Shown: positions 25,809 to 35,163, numbered from the stretch's first letter. The stretch is 64,000 nucleotides of DNA from PALSA-1353 sp036267155 (GCA_036267155.1 DATAWP010000032.1:29008-93007), one strand, 5' to 3'. Numbers and translations: made by a program. The notes: generated by a model from the sequence alone, not told the origin.

Positions 25809-27311
25809 TTAGCGCGAATCGCCGGCGACGACTTTTTGATGGGCGTCTTTCAGCAACTCGTCGATGTCGCTGGGCCAGTGATCGTGGGGAAGCTGTTCGA
25901 CCTGCTGATAGTAATATTCGGCGGCGACAAAATCCTGGCGATGCTCGGCATCCAGCCCATTACCGCGAAGTTCCATCGCAAGCGTGTCGAGATCGCCGCC
26001 GGCGGATTGGCGAAGCTTGTCGGCGGCCGCGGCAGCCGCGGCGGTGCTGGCGTCAATGGGGGAACGAACAACGATGTTGGTGGCCACCGATGCGGACGCG
26101 GGCGGCGGCTCATGAACAGGCTGGGCAACCGGCGGAAGCGTTGCCGGAGCCGGCTTGATTGCCGCGGGCTTGGGCGTGGCGACCACTGGCGTCGGCGTGT
26201 CGGCGAACTGTTTTTGCGGCGTCGGAAGCGGAGTTGATGTGGTGATCGGGGGCGAATCCACCGGCGGAGGCATCATCCACGTGGGTGTTTGCGCCTGCAA
26301 CGACTTGGGCTGAGGCGAATCGACAGGGGGAACATCCGTCGATGTGCTGGCCGATGGAGACGCATCCTGCACCCATGCGACGACGCGCTGACGAAGCGAC
26401 GGACTGAAGCCAAATATCGCGGCGGTCCCGCCAACGATCGCGATCATGGCGGCGATACCGATGAGGCGTTTGCCGATCCCGCTGCCGCTTCGACGGCGGC
26501 GCGAGCCGGATACATCCATGGTTGGGTCGTATTGGAGACTGAAAGCGGCCGCGAGTTCCCGGGCACTGAGAACGCCTTCCTGCGGCCGCTGCCGCGGCCG
26601 GGATTGCTGCTCCGGCGGCGCCTTGTGAGGCGACGGCATTTCGGCCAGTTCCGCCATGGTCTCGGCCGCGGAGGGAATTTGCGTCGCCGATCGGGCGGTG
26701 CGAATCGGATCCGATTCAGCCGACGCCGGACGCGCCGGCTCGTTGGTGGAAGCGGCGGATGCAGGCCGCTGGCCCAATGTCGGAGCCGAGGGACGCTGCG
26801 ATTGCACATCCCGAAAAACAGTTTTGGCGGGCTGAACTTCGTTCTCCAGCAGGGCATCGGGATTGGGCGGAAGCTCCTGCGAGCGCGAGCATCGGGCACA
26901 GAACGTGGATGTCCTCTGAACTTCCCCGCCGCAGGAATAGCACAGACCGAATTCACGGCTGATGCCCTTGACGCGGGCGGCGAATCGCCAGAGCTGAAAC
27001 GTCGTCGGTCCGCGAATGACGGAACGGGGCGTGACCTGACCCTTTCGGATCAGGGCCAGGAGCGTGCTGCATTTCATCCCCGGCGCCGAGGGGTTGCGGG
27101 CCTGCATGACATACCACGGCCCGACTCGCGCCCGAGTGGCCTGGCGAGTCAGCGCAGTATTGTCCATCTTGCAGCGGGGACATGGCCCGTCGTTTTTCTC
27201 GGAGATGGCCCCGCAAAACGGGCAGACCGACATGACCGGCGCCGGCGGCTGCTTGCCGACCTCGGCTGACCGATCCACGTCGTTCGGAATGGTGTCAAAA
27301 GACCGTGTCAT
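25809..27311 (-). CDS. Zinc-ribbon / GYF-like membrane protein with Pro-rich and C-terminal helical region
   Basis: The 500-residue protein has an N-terminal zinc ribbon (CPFCGAISEKNDGPCPRC), a GYF_2-like segment (STLLALIRKGQVTPRSVIRG) and a second ribbon (CYSCGGEVQRTSTFCARC). A long Ser/Pro-rich linker and one membrane helix near 300 (IGIAAMIAIVGGTAAIFGF) follow, then a Pro/Thr-rich linker and a short helical tail (EHRQDFVAAEYYYQQVEQLP) resembling a TPR. It is probably a planctomycete sensor or scaffold of unknown role. Start at ATG 27311; the longer frame upstream has no supporting features. Confidence 0.7.
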   Translation of the reverse strand: MTRSFDTIPNDVDRSAEVGKQPPAPVMSVCPFCGAISEKNDGPCPRCKMDNTALTRQATRARVGPWYVMQARNPSAPGMKCSTLLALIRKGQVTPRSVIRGPTTFQLWRFAARVKGISREFGLCYSCGGEVQRTSTFCARCSRSQELPPNPDALLENEVQPAKTVFRDVQSQRPSAPTLGQRPASAASTNEPARPASAESDPIRTARSATQIPSAAETMAELAEMPSPHKAPPEQQSRPRQRPQEGVLSARELAAAFSLQYDPTMDVSGSRRRRSGSGIGKRLIGIAAMIAIVGGTAAIFGFSPSLRQRVVAWVQDASPSASTSTDVPPVDSPQPKSLQAQTPTWMMPPPVDSPPITTSTPLPTPQKQFADTPTPVVATPKPAAIKPAPATLPPVAQPVHEPPPASASVATNIVVRSPIDASTAAAAAAADKLRQSAGGDLDTLAMELRGNGLDAEHRQDFVAAEYYYQQVEQLPHDHWPSDIDELLKDAHQKVVAGDSR

Positions 27312-27515
27312 CAGGTCTACACTAGCCCCCACGGGCCAATATGGCGAACGGCGCAAAACTTACGCAACGCGGAGCGGCGGCTTCCGCGCGAACGTTGGTT
27401 GTACCCAGATTAGCCTATTGGGGGCTGGGCGTCCACCCTATTGCCGAGCCGCAAATCAAAATTCTAGCTCCGGGGTTCATCATAAGGCCCTGCGATCCAG
27501 GGGGGTTGGGAACAT

Positions 27516-28055
27516 TCAGGCGATGTCCACCGGAACTTTTGGAAAATCCACCTCAGTCTGATTGACGTGGTTGAAATAGTTGGTGAAGAGGGTCAGCACG
27601 ACGTTGGCGACGACCTCAGCGATCTCGCCATCGTCGAGCCCGGCAGTACGAGCGGCACTGGCGTCAGAATCGGAAATGTTCCCCTTGGATGAAAGGACCT
27701 TCTGGGCAAGCGCGACAGCGGCCCCGGTTTTGCGGTCAGATGAGCGGCCCAGACGGGCATCGTGAACGGCCTTATCATCCAAACCCGCTCCCTTGCCAAT
27801 GACGGTATGGGCGGCCAGGCAATAATCGCAGCGGTTGGCCTGGGAAATCACCAGAGCGATGGCTTCACGGGTCTTGCCGTCGAGCTTGCCTTCCTTCAGC
27901 GCGCCGCTGAATTTCAAATAGGCATCCAGCACGGCCGGGCTGTTGGCCATCCCGCGAAAAATGTTCAGCAGCAGTTTCTTTGATTCCAGGTCGGCCATCA
28001 TCTCCTGGGACTTGGGGCTCCCCTGGGATTTGTCCAGTTTTTTAAGGCGGGGCAT
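27516..28055 (-). CDS. AhpD-like carboxymuconolactone decarboxylase/peroxidase-family protein
   Basis: The 179-residue protein has the CMD/AhpD motif with CDYCLAAHT (CxxC plus His) preceded by REAIALVISQANR. These proteins are thiol peroxidases or reductases of the alkylhydroperoxidase core type. The start is fixed at ATG 28055 by an AAAGGAG site upstream; the upstream in-frame extension is non-coding and contains a dispersed repeat. No redox partner is adjacent, although a broken DyP peroxidase lies nearby. Confidence 0.87.
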   Translation of the reverse strand: MPRLKKLDKSQGSPKSQEMMADLESKKLLLNIFRGMANSPAVLDAYLKFSGALKEGKLDGKTREAIALVISQANRCDYCLAAHTVIGKGAGLDDKAVHDARLGRSSDRKTGAAVALAQKVLSSKGNISDSDASAARTAGLDDGEIAEVVANVVLTLFTNYFNHVNQTEVDFPKVPVDIA

Positions 28056-28538
28056 CGCAGACTCCTTTGTAATACCAGGCGCGAAACCTAACCCATTTGA
28101 ACCGATAATGGAATCCCTCAAAAGGAACTCACGCAGAGCGGCGCCCGTTATCGCGGCCACAGCCGAGCTTCCGGCGACCGATGTCCCAAATTGTCTCAAT
28201 AGCCCCCGGATTTCGATGAGGGCCGTGGGACTCCTATCGTCAGCGCGATTTGGAAGCGGGATGAGAGTCGAAGTCGGTGGTCACAAGTGCCTCTTTGCCG
28301 ATCGCCGGCGCCGAAGGGGATTGATGGTCCTCTATATCTATTGCGCGGAGGTGAAAGATTTGGACGTGTTTTTTGGGGAATCGGTGAGGAATTATTTTGG
28401 AGGGTCGATTTTTATGGCTGAATCCACAGGAGGTCGGGGGTTCGGATCAGGGGCTCGTTATGTTACTCGTCGCATTGTGAAAGGGGCGTTTTTGGGCTGT
28501 TTTCGACGGGCGGCGTGTAGTGCCCGTGCATGCCTTAC
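28056..28538. other. Gene-poor interval containing a dispersed repeat
   Basis: About 480 bases without a convincing gene. It holds the left copy of the dispersed repeat (28183-28271). The rest shows no Shine-Dalgarno-supported frame or protein family that can be recognised. Confidence 0.5.
28183..28271 (-). repeat. Dispersed repeat, left copy (inverted relative to 31133-31224)
   Basis: Read on the minus strand, this segment aligns over about 90 bases with 31133-31224. Shared blocks include TCTCATCCCGC, GGAGTCCCA, GGGGGCT and TTGAGAC.ATTTGGGAC; identity is roughly three quarters. The two copies face each other, bracketing the DyP/potassium-channel segment like terminal inverted repeats. Confidence 0.7.
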
Positions 28539-28690
28539 TCAAAAACGAACGCTGATTCCGACCAGTACCTCAACATTGTTCGACGCTTTATTCGGTCCAA
28601 AATTGCCTCCGGCGTCGAGCACGATGTTGTCTGAGAGCGGATACCTTTTGGGGGCATTGAATGCCAGGTCAAGCAGCAGTTGTGTTAGCC
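28539..28690 (-). pseudogene. C-terminal remnant of an outer-membrane beta-barrel protein
   Basis: A minus-strand frame ending at 28539 encodes SDNIVLDAGGNFGPNKASNN, then VEVLVGISVRF and a stop. This is the typical last two strands of an outer-membrane transporter-type barrel ending in Phe. Upstream of about 28690 the frame no longer looks coding and overlaps the divergent DyP gene. It is read as a leftover 3' end. Confidence 0.45.
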
Positions 28691-28714
28691 GGGAATTGGG
28701 TCGAAAATATCCGC

Positions 28715-29665
28715 ATGAGCATAACCAGTAGCGAAGATCGAGTACCGATTCCTCAGCCCGTTCTTGCGCCACTAACCAGCGCCGCGATATTCCTGATTGC
28801 TTGCATTAAGCCGGACCGCTAGAGCTACGCAACCGTGAGATCATTCTGCGCTGATCTGCCGGGGATTTTTCGCGCGGTCGATTTCCGCCGCATAGAAGCG
28901 GGGCTATCGTGCGTCGCGGGATTCGGATCGGAGGTGTGGGACAAGATTTTCGGAAATCCCCGGCCGGCTGAACTTCATCCGTTTCGAGAGATTCGGTCGG
29001 GGGATCGCCATGCCGTTTCGACGCCTGCCGATGTGTTGTTTCATATTCGCGCCAAGAGAATGGATCTGTGCTTCGAATTGGTTACGCACATCATGGAGCG
29101 GATTGGCGGAGTTGTTTCTGCCGTCGATGAAACGCACGGCTTCCGCTATTTCGACGAGCGCGATCTGCTGGGGTTTGTGGATGGCACGGAAAATCCGCGT
29201 GGCGAAGTCGCTCTCGATGCCGCGCTGGTCGCCGGAGAAGACCCGCATTTTGCAGGCGGCAGCTACGTCATTATTCAAAAATATCTGCACGACATGAATC
29301 GGTGGAACGCGCTTCCAATTGAGGAGCAGGAGCGGGTTATTGGCCGCAAAAAGCTGTCTGATATTGAATTGAGCGATGCGGTGAAGCCGCCTTCAGCGCA
29401 CAATGCGCTGGTGAGCATTGACGAGAATGGAAAAGAGGTCAAGATTCTGAGGGACAACATGCCCTTCGGCAACGCCGGCCAGGGAGAATTTGGAACCTAC
29501 TTCATCAGCTATTGCCGATCCCCGCGGATCACTGAGCAGATGCTTGAGAACATGTTCATCGGCCGGCCGCCGGGCAACTATGACCGGCTGTTGGATTTCA
29601 GCCGGGCTGTCACGGGAAGCCTGTTTTTCGCCCCATCAGCGACTTTTCTCGAAAACCTTTCATGA
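28715..29665 (+). pseudogene. Dyp-type (YfeX-like) heme peroxidase interrupted by in-frame TAG at 28820-28822
   Basis: From ATG 28715 the frame encodes a complete N-terminus (PIPQPVLAPLTSAAIFLIAC, IKPDR), then TAG, then continues without shift as SYATVRSFCADLPGIFRAV to a normal end. Read through, it is 316 residues, the usual DyP length. The DyP motif GFVDGTENP, the proximal heme-ligand region (PPSAHNALVSID) and the Arg in LRDNMPFG are intact. A GTG at 28835 could start a protein lacking the first beta strand. The next gene overlaps its stop as ATGA. It is either a recent pseudogene or a sequence error. Confidence 0.85.
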
Positions 29666-30798
29666 GCGATTGGTATCACCGACGACATCGATCACACGGC
29701 ATCTCCATATCGCCGATTCAAAAGCGGCTGCTGGCGCTCTGGCCGCAAGTCCCGCTGGCGATCGCAATCTCGCTGGTGGGCTTGCTAAACCTGCTGGACG
29801 GCCTGCGCGTCCCTCTGACCCTTCTGCCCAACATTCGCACTCTCAACGGATTGGCTGAATCGCTCTCGGTGCTGGGAGGAACAACCCAGGCGATTCTTGG
29901 TCTGATGCTGGTGGTGGCTGGCGTTGGTTTGTTGCGCAGATTGAGCTTTGCCTGGACGTTGGCGGTGCTGCTACTGGTCATAGCGCTGGGTGTCAACGCG
30001 GCGCAGAGACATTGGAGCGTCGCCTGGTTGCCCGAGGCGGTGATGCTGGGCCTACTCATTCTGACCAGGCGTCAGTTCACCCGCCGCACAGTTATGGCAA
30101 GTCTTTTGCTTTCGCTGAGCAGCATCTTTGCCATTATGGCTTACGGCGTCTTCGGCAGCTTTCTCCTGGGCAGCGGATTTCGTCCGCAGATTCAGGATCT
30201 GAACACTGCCGCCTATTTTACGATCGTGACTCTTTCCACCGTTGGATACGGTGATATCGTGCCCGTAACGGCAGAGACACGTTGGTTCGTGATCTCGCTT
30301 CTGGTCGTCGGGCTGGGGGTTTTTGCCAGCGCAATCGCCTCTGCCCTGGGACCAAGAATTTCTGAGGAGTTAACCCGCCTGTTCAACCCGAGGACAACAG
30401 CCATGACGCCAAAAGATCACGTTATCCTTGTCGGTGAAGGCTCGATTGCGCAAAACATGGCCAAGGAACTCAAACAGCGCGGCGTGAGCGTGGTTCGGAT
30501 CGTAGCCACGAAATCGGACGCGGACGCGTCCGATCCATTGGTCATTGAGGGCGATGCGACCAATGATGAAGTCTTGCGGCAAGCCGGCATAGAACAAGCC
30601 CGCCTGGTTATCGCCGCGCGCGATGACGACCGCGCACCCCCGCCGAAGTCCTCGGCCCGGCGTTGCGCCTCTAAATTAAATTCGCCGCCTTCCGCCGGCT
30701 CAATTGCCGGCCGCGATCGCGGAGCGTGCTTTGCAGATCGTGTCGCGCGGCGATGCCGTGGACCCAGGTATCGCTACCCGGCGGCCTGCCTCGTTTGA
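29662..30798 (+). CDS. Potassium channel with truncated RCK (TrkA-N) domain
   Basis: It starts with ATG overlapping the DyP stop by 4 bases. About five N-terminal hydrophobic helices precede a two-helix pore module with selectivity filter TVGYGD (STVGYGDIVPVTAETRWFV). A TrkA-N/RCK domain begins DHVILVGEGSIAQNMAKEL and runs to about residue 325 (QARLVIAARDDD). There the normal continuation is lost; the last 50 codons are read through foreign DNA that includes an antisense transposase remnant. The pore is intact but the regulatory domain is not. Confidence 0.8.
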   Translation: MSDWYHRRHRSHGISISPIQKRLLALWPQVPLAIAISLVGLLNLLDGLRVPLTLLPNIRTLNGLAESLSVLGGTTQAILGLMLVVAGVGLLRRLSFAWTLAVLLLVIALGVNAAQRHWSVAWLPEAVMLGLLILTRRQFTRRTVMASLLLSLSSIFAIMAYGVFGSFLLGSGFRPQIQDLNTAAYFTIVTLSTVGYGDIVPVTAETRWFVISLLVVGLGVFASAIASALGPRISEELTRLFNPRTTAMTPKDHVILVGEGSIAQNMAKELKQRGVSVVRIVATKSDADASDPLVIEGDATNDEVLRQAGIEQARLVIAARDDDRAPPPKSSARRCASKLNSPPSAGSIAGRDRGACFADRVARRCRGPRYRYPAACLV

Positions 30799-30835
30799 CG
30801 GAGGTTTGGATCGCTTCCCATTCAGCTTCGCTCAG
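30671..30835 (-). pseudogene. C-terminal remnant of a REP-associated (IS200-like) transposase
   Basis: The minus strand encodes 54 residues, LSEAEWEAIQTSVKRGRPPG followed by SDTWVHGIAARHDLQSTLRD and RGR. This is the hallmark C-terminus of RAYT/IS200-like proteins (SEAE..AI..SV.RGRP.G...W....A..L.L..TLR.RGR). No upstream part remains. It lies where the potassium-channel gene loses its family sequence, so it probably caused or followed that truncation. Confidence 0.75.
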
Positions 30836-30877
30836 TTAATTCAGGTCGAGGATTCGATCGCCATCGCGATTCAATCA

Positions 30878-30978
30878 AAGGATCTCACGCAGAGGCGCAA
30901 AGGCGCAGAGAAAGAAAGTGAAATTCGAATCGTTTTGCATTTCTCCGCGCCTTTGCGCCTCTGCGTGAGATCATCCTT
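30878..30978. repeat. Long inverted repeat (GCAGAGGCGCAAAGGCGCAG-type palindrome)
   Basis: The left arm 30878-30913 and right arm 30940-30978 pair with one 3-base indel and one mismatch around a 26-base loop. The arms carry CACGCAGAGGCGCAAAGGCG. Such elements are widespread intergenic palindromes; translated they give the familiar spurious peptide SAPLRLCVRS. The following 150 bases contain nothing recognised up to the dispersed repeat. Confidence 0.8.
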
Positions 30979-31132
30979 GAATACGGCAAAATGATTTGTC
31001 GAAATATAAGATTTTGTCGCGAAAATAGGTCCAAAACCTTCACCTCCCGGACTCATTAATAGAGGGCGCGTGTATTCCATCGCCGCTCAACGACGCCGAT
31101 CATCGGCAGGGAAGCATTTATGTCCGCCAAAC

Positions 31133-31224
31133 TCGTTTCTCATCCCGCCTCCGAACTCTTCGCTGCCGAGCGGAGTCCCAACGATCTCGTCAAAATCAGG
31201 GGGCTTTTGAGACGATTTGGGACG
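31133..31224 (+). repeat. Dispersed repeat, right copy
   Basis: Homologous over about 90 bases to the minus strand of 28183-28271 (blocks TCTCATCCCGC, GGAGTCCCA, AGGGGGCT, TTGAGACGATTTGGGACG). It lies just downstream of the acetylesterase stop codon. The small frame through it has no counterpart in the left copy, so it is probably non-coding. Confidence 0.7.
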
Positions 31225-31260
31225 TTCAGAACCATTTCAGGCTCATCGAACCGCAGCCGT

Positions 31261-32571
31261 CTAACTTCCCCGCGGCTTGATCTTCGACCATTTGGGGCTG
31301 GGCGGAATGTGAACGCTATCGAACGGATCGGGATGGGCCGGATCGAATGGCTTCCAATCATCCACGATAAACTTCGTCAGGCCGAGCTTGTCCTGCTGAA
31401 TTCCCAGGATCACGCACTTGGCGATCTCGTAGCTGCCGTACGCATCCTGATGGGTGCCGTCCACGAACGCCTCGGACAGGTTTTTCGGGCCGATCGCTTC
31501 ATACAGCGTTTTGGTCAAACGGTTCAGATCGATCAGCGGAACGTTGTCCTCGGCGGCCAGTTCGCGCACGGCCGCCGGATAATCGCCCAGCGAATTGCGG
31601 ATATGGCCGGTCGCGTCCATCGTTTTGCGATTGATGGATGTCAGCAGGACTGGTATCGCGCCCTTGGCCCGCGCGCCGTCCACGAATTGTTTCAGATTCG
31701 TCTTGTACGATGTAAACGCCCCGATCCCCGGCCCTTTTTCCTTCATGTCGTTATGCCCAAACTCGATGAAAAGATAATCGCCCGATCTCATCGTGCTCAG
31801 CACTTTGTCCAGGCGATGGGCACGCAGCGAGCTGTCGGCCGTCTCCCCGGATTCCGCCTGGTTCGACACCGCCACGCCCGGCTTGAAGAACCGGGTGATC
31901 ATCTGCCCCCAGCTATTCCACGGCTCCTCGGGCTGATCGCACACCGTGGAATCGCCAAGGATATACATCGTCGGCACGTCCGCCGGGGTAATCTCCATCG
32001 CATCCAAGCACGGCCGAGACCCGTTGAATTCCAGCGTCAGCTTGTCGTCCCACGCCCATATTTCGGTGGTCGCCTCGCGCGGGGCTTTCAAATGCACTTC
32101 CCCACCGGTTGAAATCGCCGGCGTTCGGATATTGACGGTGATCGTGCGCGTCACGAGCTTGCCGAAATCGCTGTGGACGTTCTGGAGCATCAACCGGCGT
32201 AATTCCGCTTTGACGGTAGTCGTCGATTCCCCTGCCGGATCGCCCAGCGTCAGCATCACATTGCAATTCCCCTCCGGCAACGCGACGGAAAAATAAAACG
32301 GCCGATCGCTGGTGACAAACCCGCCGTCGCCGCGATCCACGGCGACGACATCCGCGCCCGGCTCGAACCCGTATCCGCGCTCTTTGCCGTAAATCTCCGA
32401 CGGCAAGACGCGCACAAATCCGCGGGGAACTTCGCCGGGAGCGAAGCTGAATTTTAAATCGGAGGCGGCGCAGAACCGCCAAGATACCAAGAGCGCGAAG
32501 ACCAGCGCGAAGAATAACCCGGTCGTCTTCGGTGCGTATTGCTTCGCGTTTGTACGTCTGTGCAGTTGCAT
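31261..32571 (-). CDS. SGNH-family rhamnogalacturonan acetylesterase (CE12-like)
   Basis: The 436-residue secreted protein has an N-terminal hydrophobic signal (GLFFALVFALLVSWRFCAAS) and a beta-sandwich N-terminal domain of about 170 residues. The SGNH esterase follows with block I TMYILGDSTVCDQ (Ser), Gly/Asn blocks (NQAESG, EFGHND) and the C-terminal DGTHQD (Asp-x-x-His). CE12 enzymes remove acetyl groups from the galacturonates of rhamnogalacturonan-I. It starts 3 bases after the PL26-like gene stop, in an apparent operon with the exolyase and symporter. Confidence 0.88.
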   Translation of the reverse strand: MQLHRRTNAKQYAPKTTGLFFALVFALLVSWRFCAASDLKFSFAPGEVPRGFVRVLPSEIYGKERGYGFEPGADVVAVDRGDGGFVTSDRPFYFSVALPEGNCNVMLTLGDPAGESTTTVKAELRRLMLQNVHSDFGKLVTRTITVNIRTPAISTGGEVHLKAPREATTEIWAWDDKLTLEFNGSRPCLDAMEITPADVPTMYILGDSTVCDQPEEPWNSWGQMITRFFKPGVAVSNQAESGETADSSLRAHRLDKVLSTMRSGDYLFIEFGHNDMKEKGPGIGAFTSYKTNLKQFVDGARAKGAIPVLLTSINRKTMDATGHIRNSLGDYPAAVRELAAEDNVPLIDLNRLTKTLYEAIGPKNLSEAFVDGTHQDAYGSYEIAKCVILGIQQDKLGLTKFIVDDWKPFDPAHPDPFDSVHIPPSPKWSKIKPRGS

Positions 32572-32574
32572 TCG

Positions 32575-35163
32575 TCACCGCTGGGCCGGGTTCGCCGGCA
32601 TTTGCTCCGGCGCCAGTTGCAACAGCTCGATCACATTCAGGCACCACTGCGATGTCGCGTTGGTCGAGATGTTTTTGATTTCATCGATCGCCTCGGGAAC
32701 CGCGGCGCCCGTCACTCGATGCGAATCAAACCGCATCGGAAAGCTCAGGAGTTGTCGCCACGCCCGGTCGCCTTCGTTCGGGTTCTTGGTGATGTACGCG
32801 GCGTACGCCGTCAGCCGCGCATTGTCCGGCTCTCTGCGGGCGCCCTTCTCGCAATACGCCAGCCAGGCCGCCGCCCACGCCGGATCGTTCATCACGGGAA
32901 TGATCTCGGTATTCAGCTCCGGTCCGCCGAACAGCGGCAGCAGCGACGGAGTTCTCTGGTCATTCGTCAATTGATGCAGCGTTCGCGTCTTGGGGTCGTA
33001 TCCAAAATTCTCACCCGAGACGATCTTGTTCGGCATGGCCGTGATGCTGTTCATCCCGGCCAGAATCCGGTCCCGATATTTTACGTCGCCGGTCCGTTCC
33101 CACGCGGTATACCAATCGCTCACCAGCGCAAGCCAGTCCGGCCCGATTCGGACATGCGTCGGATATTTATGCTCCTGCGAAATCCCCGGCAATTCCCGCA
33201 GCGGATCGACCACGAGCAGCGCTTTGCCCGCGTCGTTCTCTTCAGTCATCAGATCGCCGGTGCGCTCGTCGGTCGTGAGATAATAATAAAACCGCTTGAA
33301 CAGCGATTGGCTGATCCGCAATTCCTTCGCCCCGTCGCCCCAGTGCCGCACGTTGTGCCGCGATCCCAGTCCCTTCCACGGCCCGATATGATAGACGTCC
33401 ACTTCCTGACTTTGGCGCGTCATGGCTTCAGCCATGCGATAAATGTCCGCCCTTCCCGTGCGCAAAAAGCTGTACCAGAGCCACAAATTCGACGCCAGTT
33501 CCGTGTTGTCCCACGCAAATCCGCCGATGTCATATCTCCATTCATGGCGGGCCGTGTCGTACGTGTGCATCACGTCGCCGAAATCCCAGAATCCGTACCA
33601 TTGCCGCTGCTGCACCTGCCCCTGATAAAACGCGATGGCCTTGTCGAGCTGGTCCTCCAGCCATTGCCGCCCCGCCGTCGAACGGTCCGGAAGACTCCAC
33701 AATCCGAAAATAGGAATCGCGTGATAATACTGCGGCGAGCAGACCAACAATGCCCCCTGTTGATCGGCTTGCGCCTGTTGCCACAGGTCTTCGTCGCTCG
33801 GCACGTTGGGGTATGGATGCAATGTCAACTCGCTCGTCCTTGCAACGCCGTAGGCGCTGCTGAATCCCGGCTGAACGTCCTCGTACGACGCCTCGAGTCC
33901 ATGCGCAACGGTGTCGTAATGCCGCATATCCATCGCCGGCGCATCGGGCGACCAGAGCCAGACCGTCACCTCCGCCGCATTTTTCCCCGCGTTGTTGATC
34001 TCGAGTTCCGTCGGATACAGCCGCCAGAAATTTTTCAAATCGATCGCCAAACCGCCGGACACGTCCCCCACGAATGCCAGTCCCGCCGATTGTTTCCCGC
34101 CGGTCGCGTTGATCCATGCGCTGGCCGGGTTCGTGCGCTTCTGGATCGCGAATCCGTCTGGCGAGAGTTGCGTCAGCTTGTAATCGTTCCACACCGCCAT
34201 TTGCCGCACGTTGTCGGCCATCGGCAACTGATCCAAATTCGGAATCCTCTTGCCCGCGACCTGCTGCTCATACATCTCCGGATTCGGATTTCGTCTCCCA
34301 ACGATCACCTGAATCGGCTCGGCAAACAGACCCTGGTCCCCCGCCAGACGCACGTGCCGATTTTGGAATTCCTCCCGCATCGGCACTTCAAAGCGAATTC
34401 CCAGGCCGCGGATAAAATCCTTCTCCTGATCGCCGTCGAAAATGAATGTATGGACCATGCGCACCGATTGGCTTCCGGAATAAAAATAAAGCCGCACGAT
34501 AAACGGCAGCCACGCGCGATCGCCTTGGGTGAACCGATGCTTCCCTTCGATTTTCACCACCACCCGCACCGGCCCCGATTGTTCGACCACCGCCGAAGCG
34601 ATGTCGCTTTCAAAACCCTCCACACTCGGCGTCTGCTTTGCATCCGATCCCGACCGCTCCTCGACTTCTCCCACAAGCTTGCCGTTCCGCGCGACCACCT
34701 GGTTATTCAGCGAAATCGCCTCCACAAGATTCGTCCCCTTGCGCCCGATGCGCCACAGCGACGGGCCGTTGGTGATCTCAATGGCGTCAGTCGTCTGCTT
34801 AACAGTGATGGCCGATTGCGGCGCAACCGGCTTTCCGCCGGGCAACACTTCGAGCGTGTTTCCCAAATCCCCCCCAGCCGTCGCCGCGAAGCCGGTCCAT
34901 TTGATCGACCCATCCGGCCAATACGCCAGCGGCCACGTCTGGACGGCAACGTCGTTCCCGTGCGCATCCTTGAATCCAAACTTCGTATCTTTCTGAATCT
35001 TCCCCTGCGCCCACGGCACGCCCCAGCTTACACCCTGCGTGACCGCCGGCGCCGATCCATCCAGCCAATGCACCTCCACGCCGCGCGAGTCCTGGGCCAT
35101 TGCCGGCAAAGCACACCCGGCAACCGCGATCGTCCACGCCAACGCTTGATGTTTGATGTTCAT
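32575..35163 (-). CDS. PcRGLX/YetA-like exo-rhamnogalacturonan lyase (PL26-type), secreted
   Basis: The 862-residue protein has a signal peptide (ALAWTIAVAGCALPAMAQ). An N-terminal RIFT-barrel-like domain carries VTQGVSWGVPWAQGKI. A helical-barrel region with many Trp and Tyr residues (WYGFWDFGDVMHTYDTARHE) follows, as in the PcRGLX/YetA group. These enzymes release unsaturated rhamnogalacturonan units by beta-elimination. Start at ATG 35163, which overlaps the stop of the symporter gene (ATGA); the longer frame above it is discarded. Neighbours (CE12, PL4, GH106) support rhamnogalacturonan as substrate. Confidence 0.8.
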   Translation of the reverse strand: MNIKHQALAWTIAVAGCALPAMAQDSRGVEVHWLDGSAPAVTQGVSWGVPWAQGKIQKDTKFGFKDAHGNDVAVQTWPLAYWPDGSIKWTGFAATAGGDLGNTLEVLPGGKPVAPQSAITVKQTTDAIEITNGPSLWRIGRKGTNLVEAISLNNQVVARNGKLVGEVEERSGSDAKQTPSVEGFESDIASAVVEQSGPVRVVVKIEGKHRFTQGDRAWLPFIVRLYFYSGSQSVRMVHTFIFDGDQEKDFIRGLGIRFEVPMREEFQNRHVRLAGDQGLFAEPIQVIVGRRNPNPEMYEQQVAGKRIPNLDQLPMADNVRQMAVWNDYKLTQLSPDGFAIQKRTNPASAWINATGGKQSAGLAFVGDVSGGLAIDLKNFWRLYPTELEINNAGKNAAEVTVWLWSPDAPAMDMRHYDTVAHGLEASYEDVQPGFSSAYGVARTSELTLHPYPNVPSDEDLWQQAQADQQGALLVCSPQYYHAIPIFGLWSLPDRSTAGRQWLEDQLDKAIAFYQGQVQQRQWYGFWDFGDVMHTYDTARHEWRYDIGGFAWDNTELASNLWLWYSFLRTGRADIYRMAEAMTRQSQEVDVYHIGPWKGLGSRHNVRHWGDGAKELRISQSLFKRFYYYLTTDERTGDLMTEENDAGKALLVVDPLRELPGISQEHKYPTHVRIGPDWLALVSDWYTAWERTGDVKYRDRILAGMNSITAMPNKIVSGENFGYDPKTRTLHQLTNDQRTPSLLPLFGGPELNTEIIPVMNDPAWAAAWLAYCEKGARREPDNARLTAYAAYITKNPNEGDRAWRQLLSFPMRFDSHRVTGAAVPEAIDEIKNISTNATSQWCLNVIELLQLAPEQMPANPAQR

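Noticed and set aside
30704..30994. 96-codon plus-strand frame ending in SAPLRLCVRS
   Set aside because: It is a translation of the antisense RAYT remnant and the palindromic repeat, a known type of spurious gene.
31120..32112. 330-codon plus-strand frame
   Set aside because: It starts in the dispersed repeat and then runs antisense through the acetylesterase; no protein family is visible.
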